Shown here: piece after piece, positions 35,103 through 44,294 of the stretch
How the letters are laid out: each line of letters begins with the position of its first letter
Position numbering within the stretch: the stretch's first letter is position 1
Origin: Hymenobacter artigasi
GTDB lineage: Bacteria > Bacteroidota > Bacteroidia > Cytophagales > Hymenobacteraceae
Direction: 5' to 3'
DNA: 64,000 bases
Assembly (NCBI RefSeq): GCF_012275535.1
Contig: NZ_JAAVTK010000004.1
Location: 124,001-188,000 of the forward strand
Position numbers and translations under genes: made by a program
Notes under the pieces: generated by a model
The model's database searches: none
Told to the model about the DNA's origin: nothing
Seen by the model: only the letters and a program-made list of their open reading frames with translations

Positions 35103-35583
35103 GAATAAAAAACAACGAATGATAAAAGGCAGCCTCCTGGTGCTCGGGGTGCTGAGCCTGTGGAGCTGCGAAACGGCCCGGCCAAAAACGCCGCCCACCT
35201 ACGGCGGCGCGGTATCGCAGGGCCTGTACGAAAAAGGGGGCAGCGGCGTACTGCCCTTCCTTATTCAGGCCACCAGCCAGGACGCAACCTACGGCTTTAC
35301 GGCAAACAACCCGGTGCGGGTGGGCGGCGGCCGCGAAGCCGGCCTGCGCAACCAGCAGCGCTACCTCAATGCCCTGCTCGGGCCCCGGGGCGAACCGCTT
35401 AAGTATGAGCACGAGGGCAGCTGCTGCGCTTTCAAAATTGCCGAAGCCGGCATCGACAACGAAGGTCAGCTCGACGTGTATTCGCTCACGTGGAAAGGGC
35501 AGCAGCAGCCCCTCAAGCTCTACCTGAATATGTACGAGGAGGGCACGCTGGCAGCGCCCGCAGGCCTGACCGCCGCCCGCTAA
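35101..35583 (+). CDS. Hypothetical lipoprotein
   Basis: A 160-residue protein with lipobox VLSLWSC after MIKGSLLVLG. The mature part has QDATYGFTANNPVRVGGGRE, QRYLNALLGPRGEPLKYEHE and a GSCCAF motif. It resembles small Bacteroidota lipoproteins seen near secreted proteins, without known role. A second ATG at 35119 would give 154 residues and remove the clash with the divergent gene; I regard that start as slightly better. Followed after 76 bases by the nuclease-helicase gene. Confidence 0.65.
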   Translation: MNKKQRMIKGSLLVLGVLSLWSCETARPKTPPTYGGAVSQGLYEKGGSGVLPFLIQATSQDATYGFTANNPVRVGGGREAGLRNQQRYLNALLGPRGEPLKYEHEGSCCAFKIAEAGIDNEGQLDVYSLTWKGQQQPLKLYLNMYEEGTLAAPAGLTAAR

Positions 35584-35659
35584 CCCGGCCCGCAGCGGGC
35601 CGGCCGGACCTGGAAAACCGTTACTTTTACCGGTCCGGCCGCCAATTCTCTACCTCCCG

Positions 35660-38600
35660 ATGCCCACCCGCTACTACTCCCGCCTCGCCGCCCTGGCCGC
35701 CGACCCCGCCGCCGCGCCCGCCGACCAGCTTCCCAAGCTGCGCAAGCTGCTCGAAGCCGTGTTGCGCGACGACTGCAAGGCCCGGGAGTCCCCGTTCATC
35801 GACCTCAACCAGGCCATCGGCCAGGCCGCCTACACGCACGAGCTGCCCGCCGCCCTGCGCCAGCAGCTCCAGGCCCTGCGCCTGGCCGCCAACCTGGTGG
35901 TGCACGAAAGCTACCCCGGCACGCCCGCCGAAGCCGCCAGTGGCTTTGCGGCCGTGGCGGCGCTGGTGCTGCACCTCACCGGCGCGGCCTACGCCGGCCC
36001 CGCGCTGCCCCAGCCCCTGGCCGAAACCGCCGGGCCCGCCGAAACAGTTGAGGTAGCCGCCGCCCATATTCCCGAGGCCGCTGCCAGCACTACCTGGCGC
36101 GTGCGGGTGCTGCACGCCGACCTGGCCACCGGCAGCCTCACCGTCGAAATGGCCGCGCCCGCCGATGGCCGCCCCGCCGGCCCTTTCGGCCTGGTGCTGC
36201 CCGCCGCCTACGAAAACGTGCTGCTGTTGGCCGCTACGCTGCATCCCACGCTGCACCTCATCGGCCCGGTGCTGCTGGCCGATGGCAGCGTCCGCGCCCG
36301 CCGCGTGGTGCTGGAGCCCGATTACCTTATCAGCGTCACCACCATTGCTGAGTGCGCCCAGCGCGACGGCACCATTCCCGAATGGGCGCTGCTGAATGCG
36401 TTTTTACCCGATGAAACCTCGCGCCCGCTGGTGCTCGGAAACCTGGTGAACCTGCTGCTGGATGAGGAAGTAAGCCACGCGGGGAGGAACGAAGAAATAA
36501 GAATTAAGAAGGAAGAAGCTGCCCGCAAACAGCAGCTGGAGCGACTGGCGAAGCTGGCCGGCCACGATAGTGCTACCGTCGTGCCGGAAGCCGCCGATAC
36601 TCCCAAATTCGAGTTGACTGCTGCTGATGAGCAGCTGACAGCGAAGGATTTCGACCTGGAAACCTTCTTCAAGGGACGGCTTTTCCGCTCGGCGCCGCTC
36701 TCGCTCAGCACGCTGCCCGAGTTCCAGACCCGCACCGGCGTGCCCGAGCTGCTGAGCGACCTGCGCCGCCACCACCGCACCCTGCGCGAAACCCGCGCCC
36801 TGGGCTTCGTGGCCGCCAGCCGCACCGGCTACCAGCAGGAACCCCTGCGCCTTGCCGACTGCTTCCTCGAACCCACCTTCCTGTCGGCCACCTACGGCCT
36901 GCAGGGCCGGCTCGATTTGCTGCACGAAAGCAGCACCGGCTACGACCTCATCGAGCTCAAAAGCTCGACCAAAGTGCCCCACGCCGAGCCCTGGACCAAC
37001 CACGCTGCCCAGGCCCAGCTCTACCGTTTGCTGCTCGAATCGGTGTTCGGAGCCGATGGGGAAACGGCCGGCCGGGGCCGCACCAGCATCCTGTACTCCA
37101 ACGCGGCCAGCGGCCAGCCCGCCGTGCGCCGCGTCGACCAGGACCAGGACCTGATTGACCGCCTGCTCTCGGCCCGCAACCAGCTCGTGGGCACCGAACT
37201 GCAGCTGGCTCGCGCAACCGGCCCCCGCCAAACGGCCGCGCTGCTGGCCCCCGTGCTGCACCCCAACCTCATGGCCCTGCCGCCCTTCGGCAAAGCCAAA
37301 GCCGAAAAAGTAGCCAACGCCTGGGCCGCCGCCGACCCCGTGGAGCGCGCCTACTGCCTGGAGCTGGCCCGCTTTGCGGCCCGTGAAATGCGCCTCACCC
37401 TGCTCGGCGACGAAGCCCGCCCTGGTGACGCCGGCGGCCAGGCCGGCCTCTGGCTGCTGCCCCAGGCCCGTAAGTATCAAAATTTCAGCCTGCTCGATGA
37501 TTTGGAACTCATCGAAGACCACAGCGGCGCGCCCGATGATGCCCGCAACGGCCTTGGCCCGCACCTCATTTTCCAACGCCTCGCCGGTGGCCGCGAAGTC
37601 AACTTCCGGGCCGGTGATACGCTCATTCTTTACCCGCGCCGCAAAATTGGGACTCAGGGACTTGGGAACTTGGGGACTCAGAATGCGGAGGTAGCCAGTA
37701 GTGTCGCCTCTGATTTTGACTCCTCCATACTTCCTGCCCGTCACATAATACCGGAAGGCGAAAACCCAAGTCCCCAGGACCCCAAGACCCTAAGCCCCCT
37801 CGATAGTCAGGTAGTGAAAGTCGTGCTGGCCGAAGACCTCGGGGCCGATGGCCGCGTGGTGCTCAGCGTGCGCAACCGCCGCATGGCCCCGCGCTACCTG
37901 CTGGGCCACTCGCACTGGGCCCTGGAGCCCGATACCTACGACACCTTCCGGCGCGAGTGGGCCGGCCTTTCGTCCTTCCTTGGCCTGAGCCCCGAGCGGC
38001 GGAAGCGCCTGCTGGCCCGCACCGGCCCGCGCGAGCCCGAGGACTGGAGCCCGACGGCCGCGCCCGCCACCACGGCCACCGAAGTAGTGGCCCGCGCCCT
38101 GGCCGCGCCCGACTGGTTTGTGCTCTGCGGCCCGCCCGGCACCGGCAAAACCCGCAGCGTGCTGCGCGAGCTGGCCGAAAAACTCTACAAAGAAGATAAG
38201 CAGGTGCTGCTGGCGGCCTATACCAACCGCGCCGTGGACGAAATCTGCGAGCAGCTGGTCGATGCGGGCTTGCCGTTTATTCGGGTGGGCTCGCGGCTGG
38301 GCACCTCGCCGCAGTACCGGCCGTACCTGCTCGATGCCATGATTGCCGACTGCGCCAGCCGCCAGACCGTGCGCGCCCGCCTCACGGGCACGCCGTTCTA
38401 CGTGGGTACCGTGGCCAGCCTGCTGGGCAAGCCCGAGCTGTTCATGCTCAAGCAGTTCGATGTGGCCGTGGTGGATGAGGCCAGCCAGGTGCTGGAATCG
38501 CCGATGCTGGCCCTGCTGGCCAAGGTGAAAAAGTTCATCCTCATCGGCGACCACCGCCAGCTGCCCGCCGTGGTGGCCCAGGAGCCCGAAACCAGTGCCG

Positions 38601-39355
38601 TAGCCGCCGAGGTGGCCGATTTGCTGCGCGAAAACCTTGGCCTCACCAACCTGCGCAACTCCTACTTCGAGCGCCTGTTCCGGCGGGCCGAAGCCCACTG
38701 GCCGCACGCCCACGGTACCCTCGCCGACCAATACCGCATGCACGAAGAGCTGGCCGTGCTCGTCAACCAGGACTTCTACGATGGCCAGCTGCGTTGCCCA
38801 ATGCCCTGGCAGGCGGCCCCGCTCGACCGCGCCGCCTGGCCCGCCGCTGCCGATGATTTTACCGCCGCGCTCCGCCGCCAGCGGGTGGTTTTCGTGCCCA
38901 CCCAGCGCCAGCCCGAGGATTTATCCATGAAGGAATCGGCGCAGGAGGCCGAGCTGGCGGCCCGCGCCGCCGCCTACGTGGCCCAGGGCTACGGCCCGGC
39001 TTTCAACCCCGAAACCACGCTCGGCATCATCGCCAGCTACCGCAACCAGGCGGCCCGCATCCGCGCCCGGCTAGCCCAGCTAGCCGTTGAGTTGAGCCTG
39101 CCGGCCCTGGCCCAAATCAGTGTCGATACCGTGGAGCGCTACCAGGGCAGCCAGCGCGAGGTCATCATCGTGAGCTTCTGCTGCCACCACGAGCACCAGC
39201 TGGAGCTCATGGTATCGCCCGACGAAACCGGGCAGGTCGACCGCAAGCTCAACGTGGCCCTCACCCGCGCCCGCCAGCAGTTGGTGCTGCTCGGCAACGC
39301 CGAAATGCTGAGCCGCGCCCCCCACCACGCGGCCCTGCTGGCCCGGGTGCGGTAG
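35660..39355 (+). CDS. Dna2-like nuclease-helicase (PD-(D/E)XK + SF1B helicase)
   Basis: A 1231-residue protein. Residues 1-340 are a poorly conserved N-terminal part. Around residues 400-520 lies a Cas4/RecB-like nuclease with GLQGRLDLL and DLIELKSSTK (aspartate, then E-x-K). The helicase begins near 820 with Walker A LCGPPGTGKTRSVL, then AVVDEASQVLES, GDHRQLPAVV, QYRMHEELAVL, GIIASYRNQAARIR, DTVERYQGSQREVIIVSF and LNVALTRARQQLVLLG. It should process DNA ends. Residues 663-713 are encoded by a palindromic repeat inserted in frame at 37647-37798. AT-rich codons at 36490-36520 hint at a second insert. Confidence 0.88.
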   Translation: MPTRYYSRLAALAADPAAAPADQLPKLRKLLEAVLRDDCKARESPFIDLNQAIGQAAYTHELPAALRQQLQALRLAANLVVHESYPGTPAEAASGFAAVAALVLHLTGAAYAGPALPQPLAETAGPAETVEVAAAHIPEAAASTTWRVRVLHADLATGSLTVEMAAPADGRPAGPFGLVLPAAYENVLLLAATLHPTLHLIGPVLLADGSVRARRVVLEPDYLISVTTIAECAQRDGTIPEWALLNAFLPDETSRPLVLGNLVNLLLDEEVSHAGRNEEIRIKKEEAARKQQLERLAKLAGHDSATVVPEAADTPKFELTAADEQLTAKDFDLETFFKGRLFRSAPLSLSTLPEFQTRTGVPELLSDLRRHHRTLRETRALGFVAASRTGYQQEPLRLADCFLEPTFLSATYGLQGRLDLLHESSTGYDLIELKSSTKVPHAEPWTNHAAQAQLYRLLLESVFGADGETAGRGRTSILYSNAASGQPAVRRVDQDQDLIDRLLSARNQLVGTELQLARATGPRQTAALLAPVLHPNLMALPPFGKAKAEKVANAWAAADPVERAYCLELARFAAREMRLTLLGDEARPGDAGGQAGLWLLPQARKYQNFSLLDDLELIEDHSGAPDDARNGLGPHLIFQRLAGGREVNFRAGDTLILYPRRKIGTQGLGNLGTQNAEVASSVASDFDSSILPARHIIPEGENPSPQDPKTLSPLDSQVVKVVLAEDLGADGRVVLSVRNRRMAPRYLLGHSHWALEPDTYDTFRREWAGLSSFLGLSPERRKRLLARTGPREPEDWSPTAAPATTATEVVARALAAPDWFVLCGPPGTGKTRSVLRELAEKLYKEDKQVLLAAYTNRAVDEICEQLVDAGLPFIRVGSRLGTSPQYRPYLLDAMIADCASRQTVRARLTGTPFYVGTVASLLGKPELFMLKQFDVAVVDEASQVLESPMLALLAKVKKFILIGDHRQLPAVVAQEPETSAVAAEVADLLRENLGLTNLRNSYFERLFRRAEAHWPHAHGTLADQYRMHEELAVLVNQDFYDGQLRCPMPWQAAPLDRAAWPAAADDFTAALRRQRVVFVPTQRQPEDLSMKESAQEAELAARAAAYVAQGYGPAFNPETTLGIIASYRNQAARIRARLAQLAVELSLPALAQISVDTVERYQGSQREVIIVSFCCHHEHQLELMVSPDETGQVDRKLNVALTRARQQLVLLGNAEMLSRAPHHAALLARVR
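37647..37798. repeat. Palindromic repeat inserted in frame in the nuclease-helicase gene
   Basis: The left end GGGACTCAGGGACTTGGGAA is matched by the complement of the right end CCCAAGTCCCCAGGACCCCA. The arms, about 34 nt each, are imperfect complements (roughly three quarters of positions). The centre, 37682-37764, is lower in GC than the gene. The repeat reads through without stop and adds about 50 residues between YPRRK and SQVVKVVLAED, in the linker before the helicase. Confidence 0.75.
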
Positions 39356-39388
39356 CGCGGCTCCGCTTTCTTTTTCCTTTTTACAGCC

Positions 39389-39441
39389 AGATTGCGGGAG
39401 TGAATGACCCCATTGGGACTGTCGTTCACCCCCGCAATCTG
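39389..39441. repeat. Inverted repeat between convergent genes
   Basis: CAGATTGCGGGAGTGAATGA (39389) and the complement ending 39441 differ at two of 21 positions, around a 12-base loop. It ends two bases before the stop of the FKBP gene. No U tract. Confidence 0.7.
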
Positions 39442-39443
39442 AG

Positions 39444-40361
39444 TTACTTGATATCTACCACTTCCACCTCAAAGCGCAGGGCCGTGTTGGGCCCGATGGT
39501 GGAAGCGCCCTGCACCCCGTAGGCCAGCGCCGAGGGCAGCAGCAGCTCGGCCTTGTCGCCTTTGTGCATCAGGGCAATGCCTTCTTCAAAGCCCGTAATC
39601 AGCTGGCCGCGCCCGAACGTGAAGCTCAGCGGGGTGTTGCCGTTGAGGGAGGAGGCGTCGAACACCGTGCCGGTCGCATCCATCAAGTGTCCGGTGTAGA
39701 GCACCGTAACCGTGTTGCCAATGGCCGGCCGCACCGCGTTGGCGTTGGTCGTAATGGGCAGAAAGTAGAGCCCGGAAGCCTGCTTCTGGGCAGTGGTGAT
39801 GTTTTTGGTCGCAAGGTAGCTTGTAATCAGGTTGTCATCGTACGTCGGTACGTCCACTACTTCCACCTCGAAGCGCAGTACTGAGTTTGCCGGAATGCTG
39901 CCCCTTTCCGTCGAGCCATAGCCCCGTGCGGAAGGAATCAGGAACTCCGCCTTATCTCCAACGTGCATCAACGAAACACCCTCATCGAAGCCCGGGATAA
40001 TTTGGCCAACCCCCTGCACGAAGGTCAACAGCGGGTTGCTGTGCTTGGAGGAAGCATCGAATACCGTGCCGGCCGCATCCAGCAAATGGCCGGTGTAGAG
40101 CACCGCTACCGACGAGCCGGAGGTGACTTTGGGGGCCGCCGTATTCGTTCTAATGGGCAGGAAGTACACGCCGGAAGGCTGTTTCTGAGCAGTGGTGATG
40201 TTGTTGGTGGCCAGGTATTGGGTGATAATTTCCTGGTCGATGCCGCTGTAGTCCTTCATCGCGGGGTCGTCTTTCTTGCACGCGGTGGTAAACAAGCCGG
40301 CCGAGGCCAGCAGGGTGATGAAGAAAAGGCGCGTTAGTACGGCGGAAAAATAAGGTTTCAT
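39444..40361 (-). CDS. Tandem FKBP-type prolyl isomerase lipoprotein
   Basis: A 305-residue lipoprotein (lipobox LFTTAC near residue 28). Two FKBP domains follow in tandem, each with the same order: an N-terminal helix (ITQYLATNNITTAQKQPSGV and ITSYLATKNITTAQKQASGL), VAVLYTGHLLDAAGTVFDAS, IPGFDEGVSLMHVGDKAEFL, and the end ALRFEVEVVD. The domains are close paralogues, so an internal duplication is likely. It should act in the periplasm or on the cell surface. The ATG before MKPYFSAVLT gives the standard signal peptide. Confidence 0.9.
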   Translation of the reverse strand: MKPYFSAVLTRLFFITLLASAGLFTTACKKDDPAMKDYSGIDQEIITQYLATNNITTAQKQPSGVYFLPIRTNTAAPKVTSGSSVAVLYTGHLLDAAGTVFDASSKHSNPLLTFVQGVGQIIPGFDEGVSLMHVGDKAEFLIPSARGYGSTERGSIPANSVLRFEVEVVDVPTYDDNLITSYLATKNITTAQKQASGLYFLPITTNANAVRPAIGNTVTVLYTGHLMDATGTVFDASSLNGNTPLSFTFGRGQLITGFEEGIALMHKGDKAELLLPSALAYGVQGASTIGPNTALRFEVEVVDIK

Positions 40362-40435
40362 AGGCTGATTTTTGGAGTAAAAATAACGCATTATGGCCGG
40401 CAGAACACGGGATAGTTTTCCGGCGTTCGTGTTTT

Positions 40436-40846
40436 TCAGCGCGGTAATGCGGCGGGCTGCCGCCGCCTCTGCCAGCAGATTGGGCCGATTTGGCGCTCAA
40501 TGCCCAGTATCAGCCCTATTCCCAGCGTGTAGGCCAGCAGGTCGGCCCACTCAAAATGGCTGCCCAGCACGATGCGTGCCAGCCGCCAGTGCTGCCATCC
40601 CAGCCAGGCAAGCAGGCCGGCATATTGCAGTGATTCAATTAAATAGGATAGAAGCAGAACCCCCAGCGCCACTTTCTTCGGCGGGGCGGAAAGCAGACCC
40701 CGGGCCAGACAATAGAGAAAAATGGTGGCCAGAAAATCGCCGGCGTACGGCCAGATGATTTTATCGTGCGCAAACAGGGCGATAAGAATTTCCAGCAGGA
40801 ATAATAAGCTGGCGACCAATAAATAGTGCTTTTGGATGCGAATCAT
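40436..40846 (-). CDS. DUF2809 membrane protein
   Basis: A 136-residue protein with four predicted membrane helices (LLVASLLFLLEILIALF, YAGDFLATIFLYCLARGLL, VALGVLLLSYLIESLQYAGL, LLAYTLGIGLILGI). The motifs H-D-K-I-I-W-P-Y-A-G-D and FEWADLLAYTLGI match DUF2809, of unknown function and VanZ-like layout. ATG at 40846 (MIRIQKHY) is used. Downstream is the FKBP gene in the same direction, 74 bases away. Confidence 0.82.
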   Translation of the reverse strand: MIRIQKHYLLVASLLFLLEILIALFAHDKIIWPYAGDFLATIFLYCLARGLLSAPPKKVALGVLLLSYLIESLQYAGLLAWLGWQHWRLARIVLGSHFEWADLLAYTLGIGLILGIERQIGPICWQRRRQPAALPR

Positions 40847-40927
40847 GGGCTGAGTACATGGCTGGTGCGGTACCATTTGAGCGGGCTGCCAACGAAAAGC
40901 CAGCAGCCCGCCTGGTCGGATTGGCGC

Positions 40928-41746
40928 TTAGTGCATCGGGCAGCGGCGGGTGGGTTGGAATGCCGCCGCTGGTTCGGCCAGCACCACTGGCGCGGCATCC
41001 AGGGCCTGAATCCGGGCCCGATACGCCGCCGGCAGCATGGCATTCCGGGCCCACTGGCTTACCTGCCAGTGCCGCGTACGGCGGTAGAAAGCCACGGCCG
41101 GGGCTATGTAAAAGCCGGCGGGCAGCTGCAGAAGCTGGCGTACTCCGGCGGGTGCCACCAGGCCCTGCACCAGGCGCAGCAGGTGGTAGCGCGGGCCGCC
41201 CAGGTGCCGCCGGTATTGCACGTACAAGTCGGCGGTGTAGTGGCTGGCGGCTGTGTCGCGGGCCAGGTGCTGCTGGCGGGCCGCCCGCCATTCCGGGTAG
41301 GAGGTGGGCAAATCGGGCACGCCCATGCGCTGCCCCACGCGGCAGAACACGGTCACAATTTCCGCACGCTCGGCATCGGTCAGGGGCCGTTCCAGCACTT
41401 CAAACGCCCGCATGGAATAGCCGATGAGCATAAACAGCACGTCGCGGTAGGCCCAGGCCGGGATGGCCTGCCCGCGCCGCGCCTCCACGGCCGCGTGGAT
41501 GGCGGCAATGCTGTCGATGGCCCGCTCGGCCCCGGCCCGGTCGGCAAACACGATGCGGCGGGCGTAGTCAACCGTCGAAAAGAGCCGCGCCAGCGGGTCG
41601 GCGGGCAGGCGGCCAGTGAAGTAGAGCCAGTCCACCGCCTTGTTGAGCGCAAACTCCGCCGCTGCCCCGGCAAAGATGAACAGCACCGTATCGGCCGTGC
41701 CCCAGATGCGGCGCACGATGGAATTGGGGGCTACGAAGTAATCCAT
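40928..41746 (-). CDS. MpaB-type oxygenase (DUF2236)
   Basis: A 272-residue all-helical protein. The opening GTADTVLFIFAGAAAEFALN, then TGRLPADPLARLFSTVDYAR, WAYRDVLFMLIGYSMRAFEV and YPEWRAARQQHLARDTAASH match the ER-bound oxygenase MpaB / Lcp-like DUF2236 family. Members bind haem b through a conserved histidine and oxidise varied substrates. A promoter with both boxes is visible upstream. Substrate unknown. Confidence 0.85.
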   Translation of the reverse strand: MDYFVAPNSIVRRIWGTADTVLFIFAGAAAEFALNKAVDWLYFTGRLPADPLARLFSTVDYARRIVFADRAGAERAIDSIAAIHAAVEARRGQAIPAWAYRDVLFMLIGYSMRAFEVLERPLTDAERAEIVTVFCRVGQRMGVPDLPTSYPEWRAARQQHLARDTAASHYTADLYVQYRRHLGGPRYHLLRLVQGLVAPAGVRQLLQLPAGFYIAPAVAFYRRTRHWQVSQWARNAMLPAAYRARIQALDAAPVVLAEPAAAFQPTRRCPMH

Positions 41747-41805
41747 AAGGTATTGCGGGCAGAGGCGAAATCAGAACACCAGGCGGCAGGCTGATAATTC
41801 GATTG

Positions 41806-41834
41806 CAAATGTATAAAGAACTTTGTGATTCAAA
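41806..41834 (-). promoter_or_regulatory. Bacteroidota-type promoter of the MpaB-type gene
   Basis: On the minus strand TTTG (41834-41831), a 17-base spacer, then TACATTTG (41813-41806) reproduce the -33 TTTG / -7 TAnnTTTG consensus. It leaves a leader of about 55 bases before the ATG at 41746. Confidence 0.55.
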
Positions 41835-41861
41835 GTGGATGTTTGAAATTAGCATAGATAG

Positions 41862-41949
41862 GTAGGGTGCGGGGCTTGCCCCCGTCCGTCGTTGAATAAC
41901 TCGCTCTCGAATCGTTCAACGACGGGCGGGGGCAAGCCCCGCACCCTAC
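41862..41949. repeat. Palindrome with 35-nt arms
   Basis: GTAGGGTGCGGGGCTTGCCC at 41862 and the matching complement ending 41949 differ at one of 35 positions, around an 18-base loop (TAACTCGCTCTCGAATCG). Lies between the promoter of the MpaB-type gene and the 3' end of the MMPL gene. Confidence 0.85.
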
Positions 41950-41975
41950 AATGCGCTTCTATTGCCGCTTAAAGG

Positions 41976-44294
41976 CTACTTGCTTAACAAATCGGGCACC
42001 GCTGCTCCGGCCGTCACCACTTTCGGCCGCTTGTAGAAATACAGTATCAGCAGGGGCAGGAGCGTCAGCTCAGCCACCACGCCGAAGAGCAGCGTCAGGC
42101 CAATCAATAATCCGACGTAAAACGTGCCGTCAAATTTCGAGAACAGCAGCGTGGAGAAGCCACCTACCAGAATCAGCGAGGTGGTGATAACGGCTTTGCC
42201 GGCCAGCAGATACGTGTAGCGAACGGCCTTGAAAATATCCGGCTCCTTGCCCAGCGTGAGCTTTAGCTTGCTGATAAAGTGAATGGTATCATCAACCGCG
42301 ATGCCGAAGGCAATGGTGAAAATAATGCTGGTGCTCACCTTCATGTTCACGCCGGCCAGGCCCATCACGCCGGCCACAATGATGATGGGCAGCAGGTTGG
42401 GAATGAGCACCACCAGGGTCATGCGGAAGGACTTGAACAGCGCCAGCACGATGAGCGTTACCATGGCAATGTCGATGGCCATGCCCTGAATCATGTTGAG
42501 CGTCAGGTTCTCGTTGTTCTTGTCGATGAGGTTGGACGAGCCCGTGAGGCGGGTGCGCAGCACGGTGGTGTCGGTGCTGGTGCGCAGGTAGCGGCGCAGG
42601 GCGGCGTTCAGCTTATCGGCCCGTATGCTGCCCACGTCGGCCATGCGGCCGGTGAGGCGGCCGGCCGAGCCATCGGGCAGGGCCAGGGCGCTGAATTCGG
42701 GCTTTTTGCGGAACTGCCGGAGCTTACTGCGCAGGCTTTTCAGCTCCAGCGTATCGGTGGGGAGGCGGTATTCGGCCAGGCCGCCGCCGTGCAGGGCCTT
42801 GCGCACCGATTTCACCAGCGTGACGGGCGAGGCGGCGAAGCGCAGGCCGTAGGTATTCGCCAGATAACCCTCAATTTGTTCGGTTTCGCGTAGCACGGCC
42901 AAGTCGTAAATGTCACGGCCGGGGGCCGGTTTCAGCTCCAGCTCGAAGGGCCGCACGCCGGCAAACTGCCGGTCGAAAAAGGCGAAATCCTGCCGCACGG
43001 GGTCGCTCTTGGAAAGGTCGTCGAGCAGCGAGGAATTGATGTGTACCCGAGTGGCCAGCCCGATGGAAACGGCCAGCACCAGCCCGCTCACCGTAAAAAT
43101 CAGCCGCCGCCGCACCAGCACCTGCCGAAACAGGCGGCCTAGCACGCCGTCCCAGCTGTGCCCCTGTCGGCGTGGCTCGCGCAATGCCGGTTTGCCCAGC
43201 AGCACAAGCATGGCCGGCAGCAGCGTGAAGCTCAGGATGAAGGCCAGAATAACAGCCACGCCCGTGAACAGACCGAAGTTGTGAATGGGCCGAATGGTGC
43301 TGGTCATCAGCGTGAAAAAGCCCAGGCTGGTGGTGAGCGCCGACAGCCCCGACCCGAACCCTGACTCCTTAATGGTGACGCGCAACGCGTCCTTTTTGCT
43401 GGCCCCGTAGCCCAGCTCGCTCACGTAGCGGCTGATAATGTGGATGGTATCGCTCATGCCCACCACGAAGAGCATGAGCGGGAGCAGGGCCGTCATCAAA
43501 TCAATGCTGACCCCGAAGGCGGCCATGATGCCCAGGCCCCACAAAATGGCCCCCAGCACCACCACCAGCGGCAGCACCACGCCCCACCACGTCCGGAACG
43601 TGAGCCACAGCAGCCCCGTCACCAGCAGCACCGACAGCGACATAAACACCACCAGCTCCCACTTCAGCCGGTCCACAAACACGGACTGCGCCACGATGCG
43701 GCCCGCGAAATGCACCTGCTCGTCGGGGATGTGCAGGCGGGCCAGGCCGCTGCGCAGGGCCGTGAACAGCGAGTCGCCGGGTGGCTTTTCGAGGTCGGGC
43801 GTGAGCTGGAGCACCAGCGTAAGGGCGCGGGCATCGGGGCTGAACACGTTGCCGATGAGGCCGGGCGTGCGGTAAATCAGGGTGGAGTCCTGGGCGCGGC
43901 GGGCGGGGTCGGCGCGGTAGGTGTCGGGGTGCAGGTAGGGGAGGCTGAACACGCCAAGGCCCTCGACCACGGTGTTGGCCAGGGTAGTGGGGGAGGTGAC
44001 GTGCCGCACGTCCTTTTGCCGGGCGGCCAGGCGGGTCAGGGAATCGACGCGGGCCAGAAAAGCGGGGTCGAACACGGTGCGGCCGGCGGGGGCTTCCACG
44101 CCCAGCAGCAGGTAGTCGTTGTCGTTGCCGAAGCGCTGGGTGTAGCCCTGGTAGTAATCCAGGTCGGGGTCGCCGGCGGGGTAGAAGTCGTTGAAATTAT
44201 AGTTGAACCGCAGTTGAGCAACGAAGAACGCGCTCAGGGCCGTGAGCAGGCCCAATGCGAACAGGGTAATGTGGGCGTAGCGACGAAGGGACAT
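41976..44294 (-). CDS. MMPL/RND family transporter
   Basis: A 772-residue membrane protein with two repeats, each one membrane helix, a large periplasmic loop and five more helices. The first half shows FNDFYPAGDPDLDYYQGYTQ after the first helix and MTALLPLMLFVVGMSDTIHI; the second half shows STSIIFTIAFGIAVDDTIHF. The GMSDT and A-V-D-D-T aspartates are the proton-relay pair. This is the MMPL branch that exports lipids, hopanoids or similar molecules. No partner gene is adjacent, so cargo is unknown. Confidence 0.92.
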   Translation of the reverse strand: MSLRRYAHITLFALGLLTALSAFFVAQLRFNYNFNDFYPAGDPDLDYYQGYTQRFGNDNDYLLLGVEAPAGRTVFDPAFLARVDSLTRLAARQKDVRHVTSPTTLANTVVEGLGVFSLPYLHPDTYRADPARRAQDSTLIYRTPGLIGNVFSPDARALTLVLQLTPDLEKPPGDSLFTALRSGLARLHIPDEQVHFAGRIVAQSVFVDRLKWELVVFMSLSVLLVTGLLWLTFRTWWGVVLPLVVVLGAILWGLGIMAAFGVSIDLMTALLPLMLFVVGMSDTIHIISRYVSELGYGASKKDALRVTIKESGFGSGLSALTTSLGFFTLMTSTIRPIHNFGLFTGVAVILAFILSFTLLPAMLVLLGKPALREPRRQGHSWDGVLGRLFRQVLVRRRLIFTVSGLVLAVSIGLATRVHINSSLLDDLSKSDPVRQDFAFFDRQFAGVRPFELELKPAPGRDIYDLAVLRETEQIEGYLANTYGLRFAASPVTLVKSVRKALHGGGLAEYRLPTDTLELKSLRSKLRQFRKKPEFSALALPDGSAGRLTGRMADVGSIRADKLNAALRRYLRTSTDTTVLRTRLTGSSNLIDKNNENLTLNMIQGMAIDIAMVTLIVLALFKSFRMTLVVLIPNLLPIIIVAGVMGLAGVNMKVSTSIIFTIAFGIAVDDTIHFISKLKLTLGKEPDIFKAVRYTYLLAGKAVITTSLILVGGFSTLLFSKFDGTFYVGLLIGLTLLFGVVAELTLLPLLILYFYKRPKVVTAGAAVPDLLSK

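Noticed and set aside
36404..37744. 446-residue frame opposite the nuclease-helicase gene
   Set aside because: Glycine- and valine-rich shadow; the plus strand holds the nuclease motifs.
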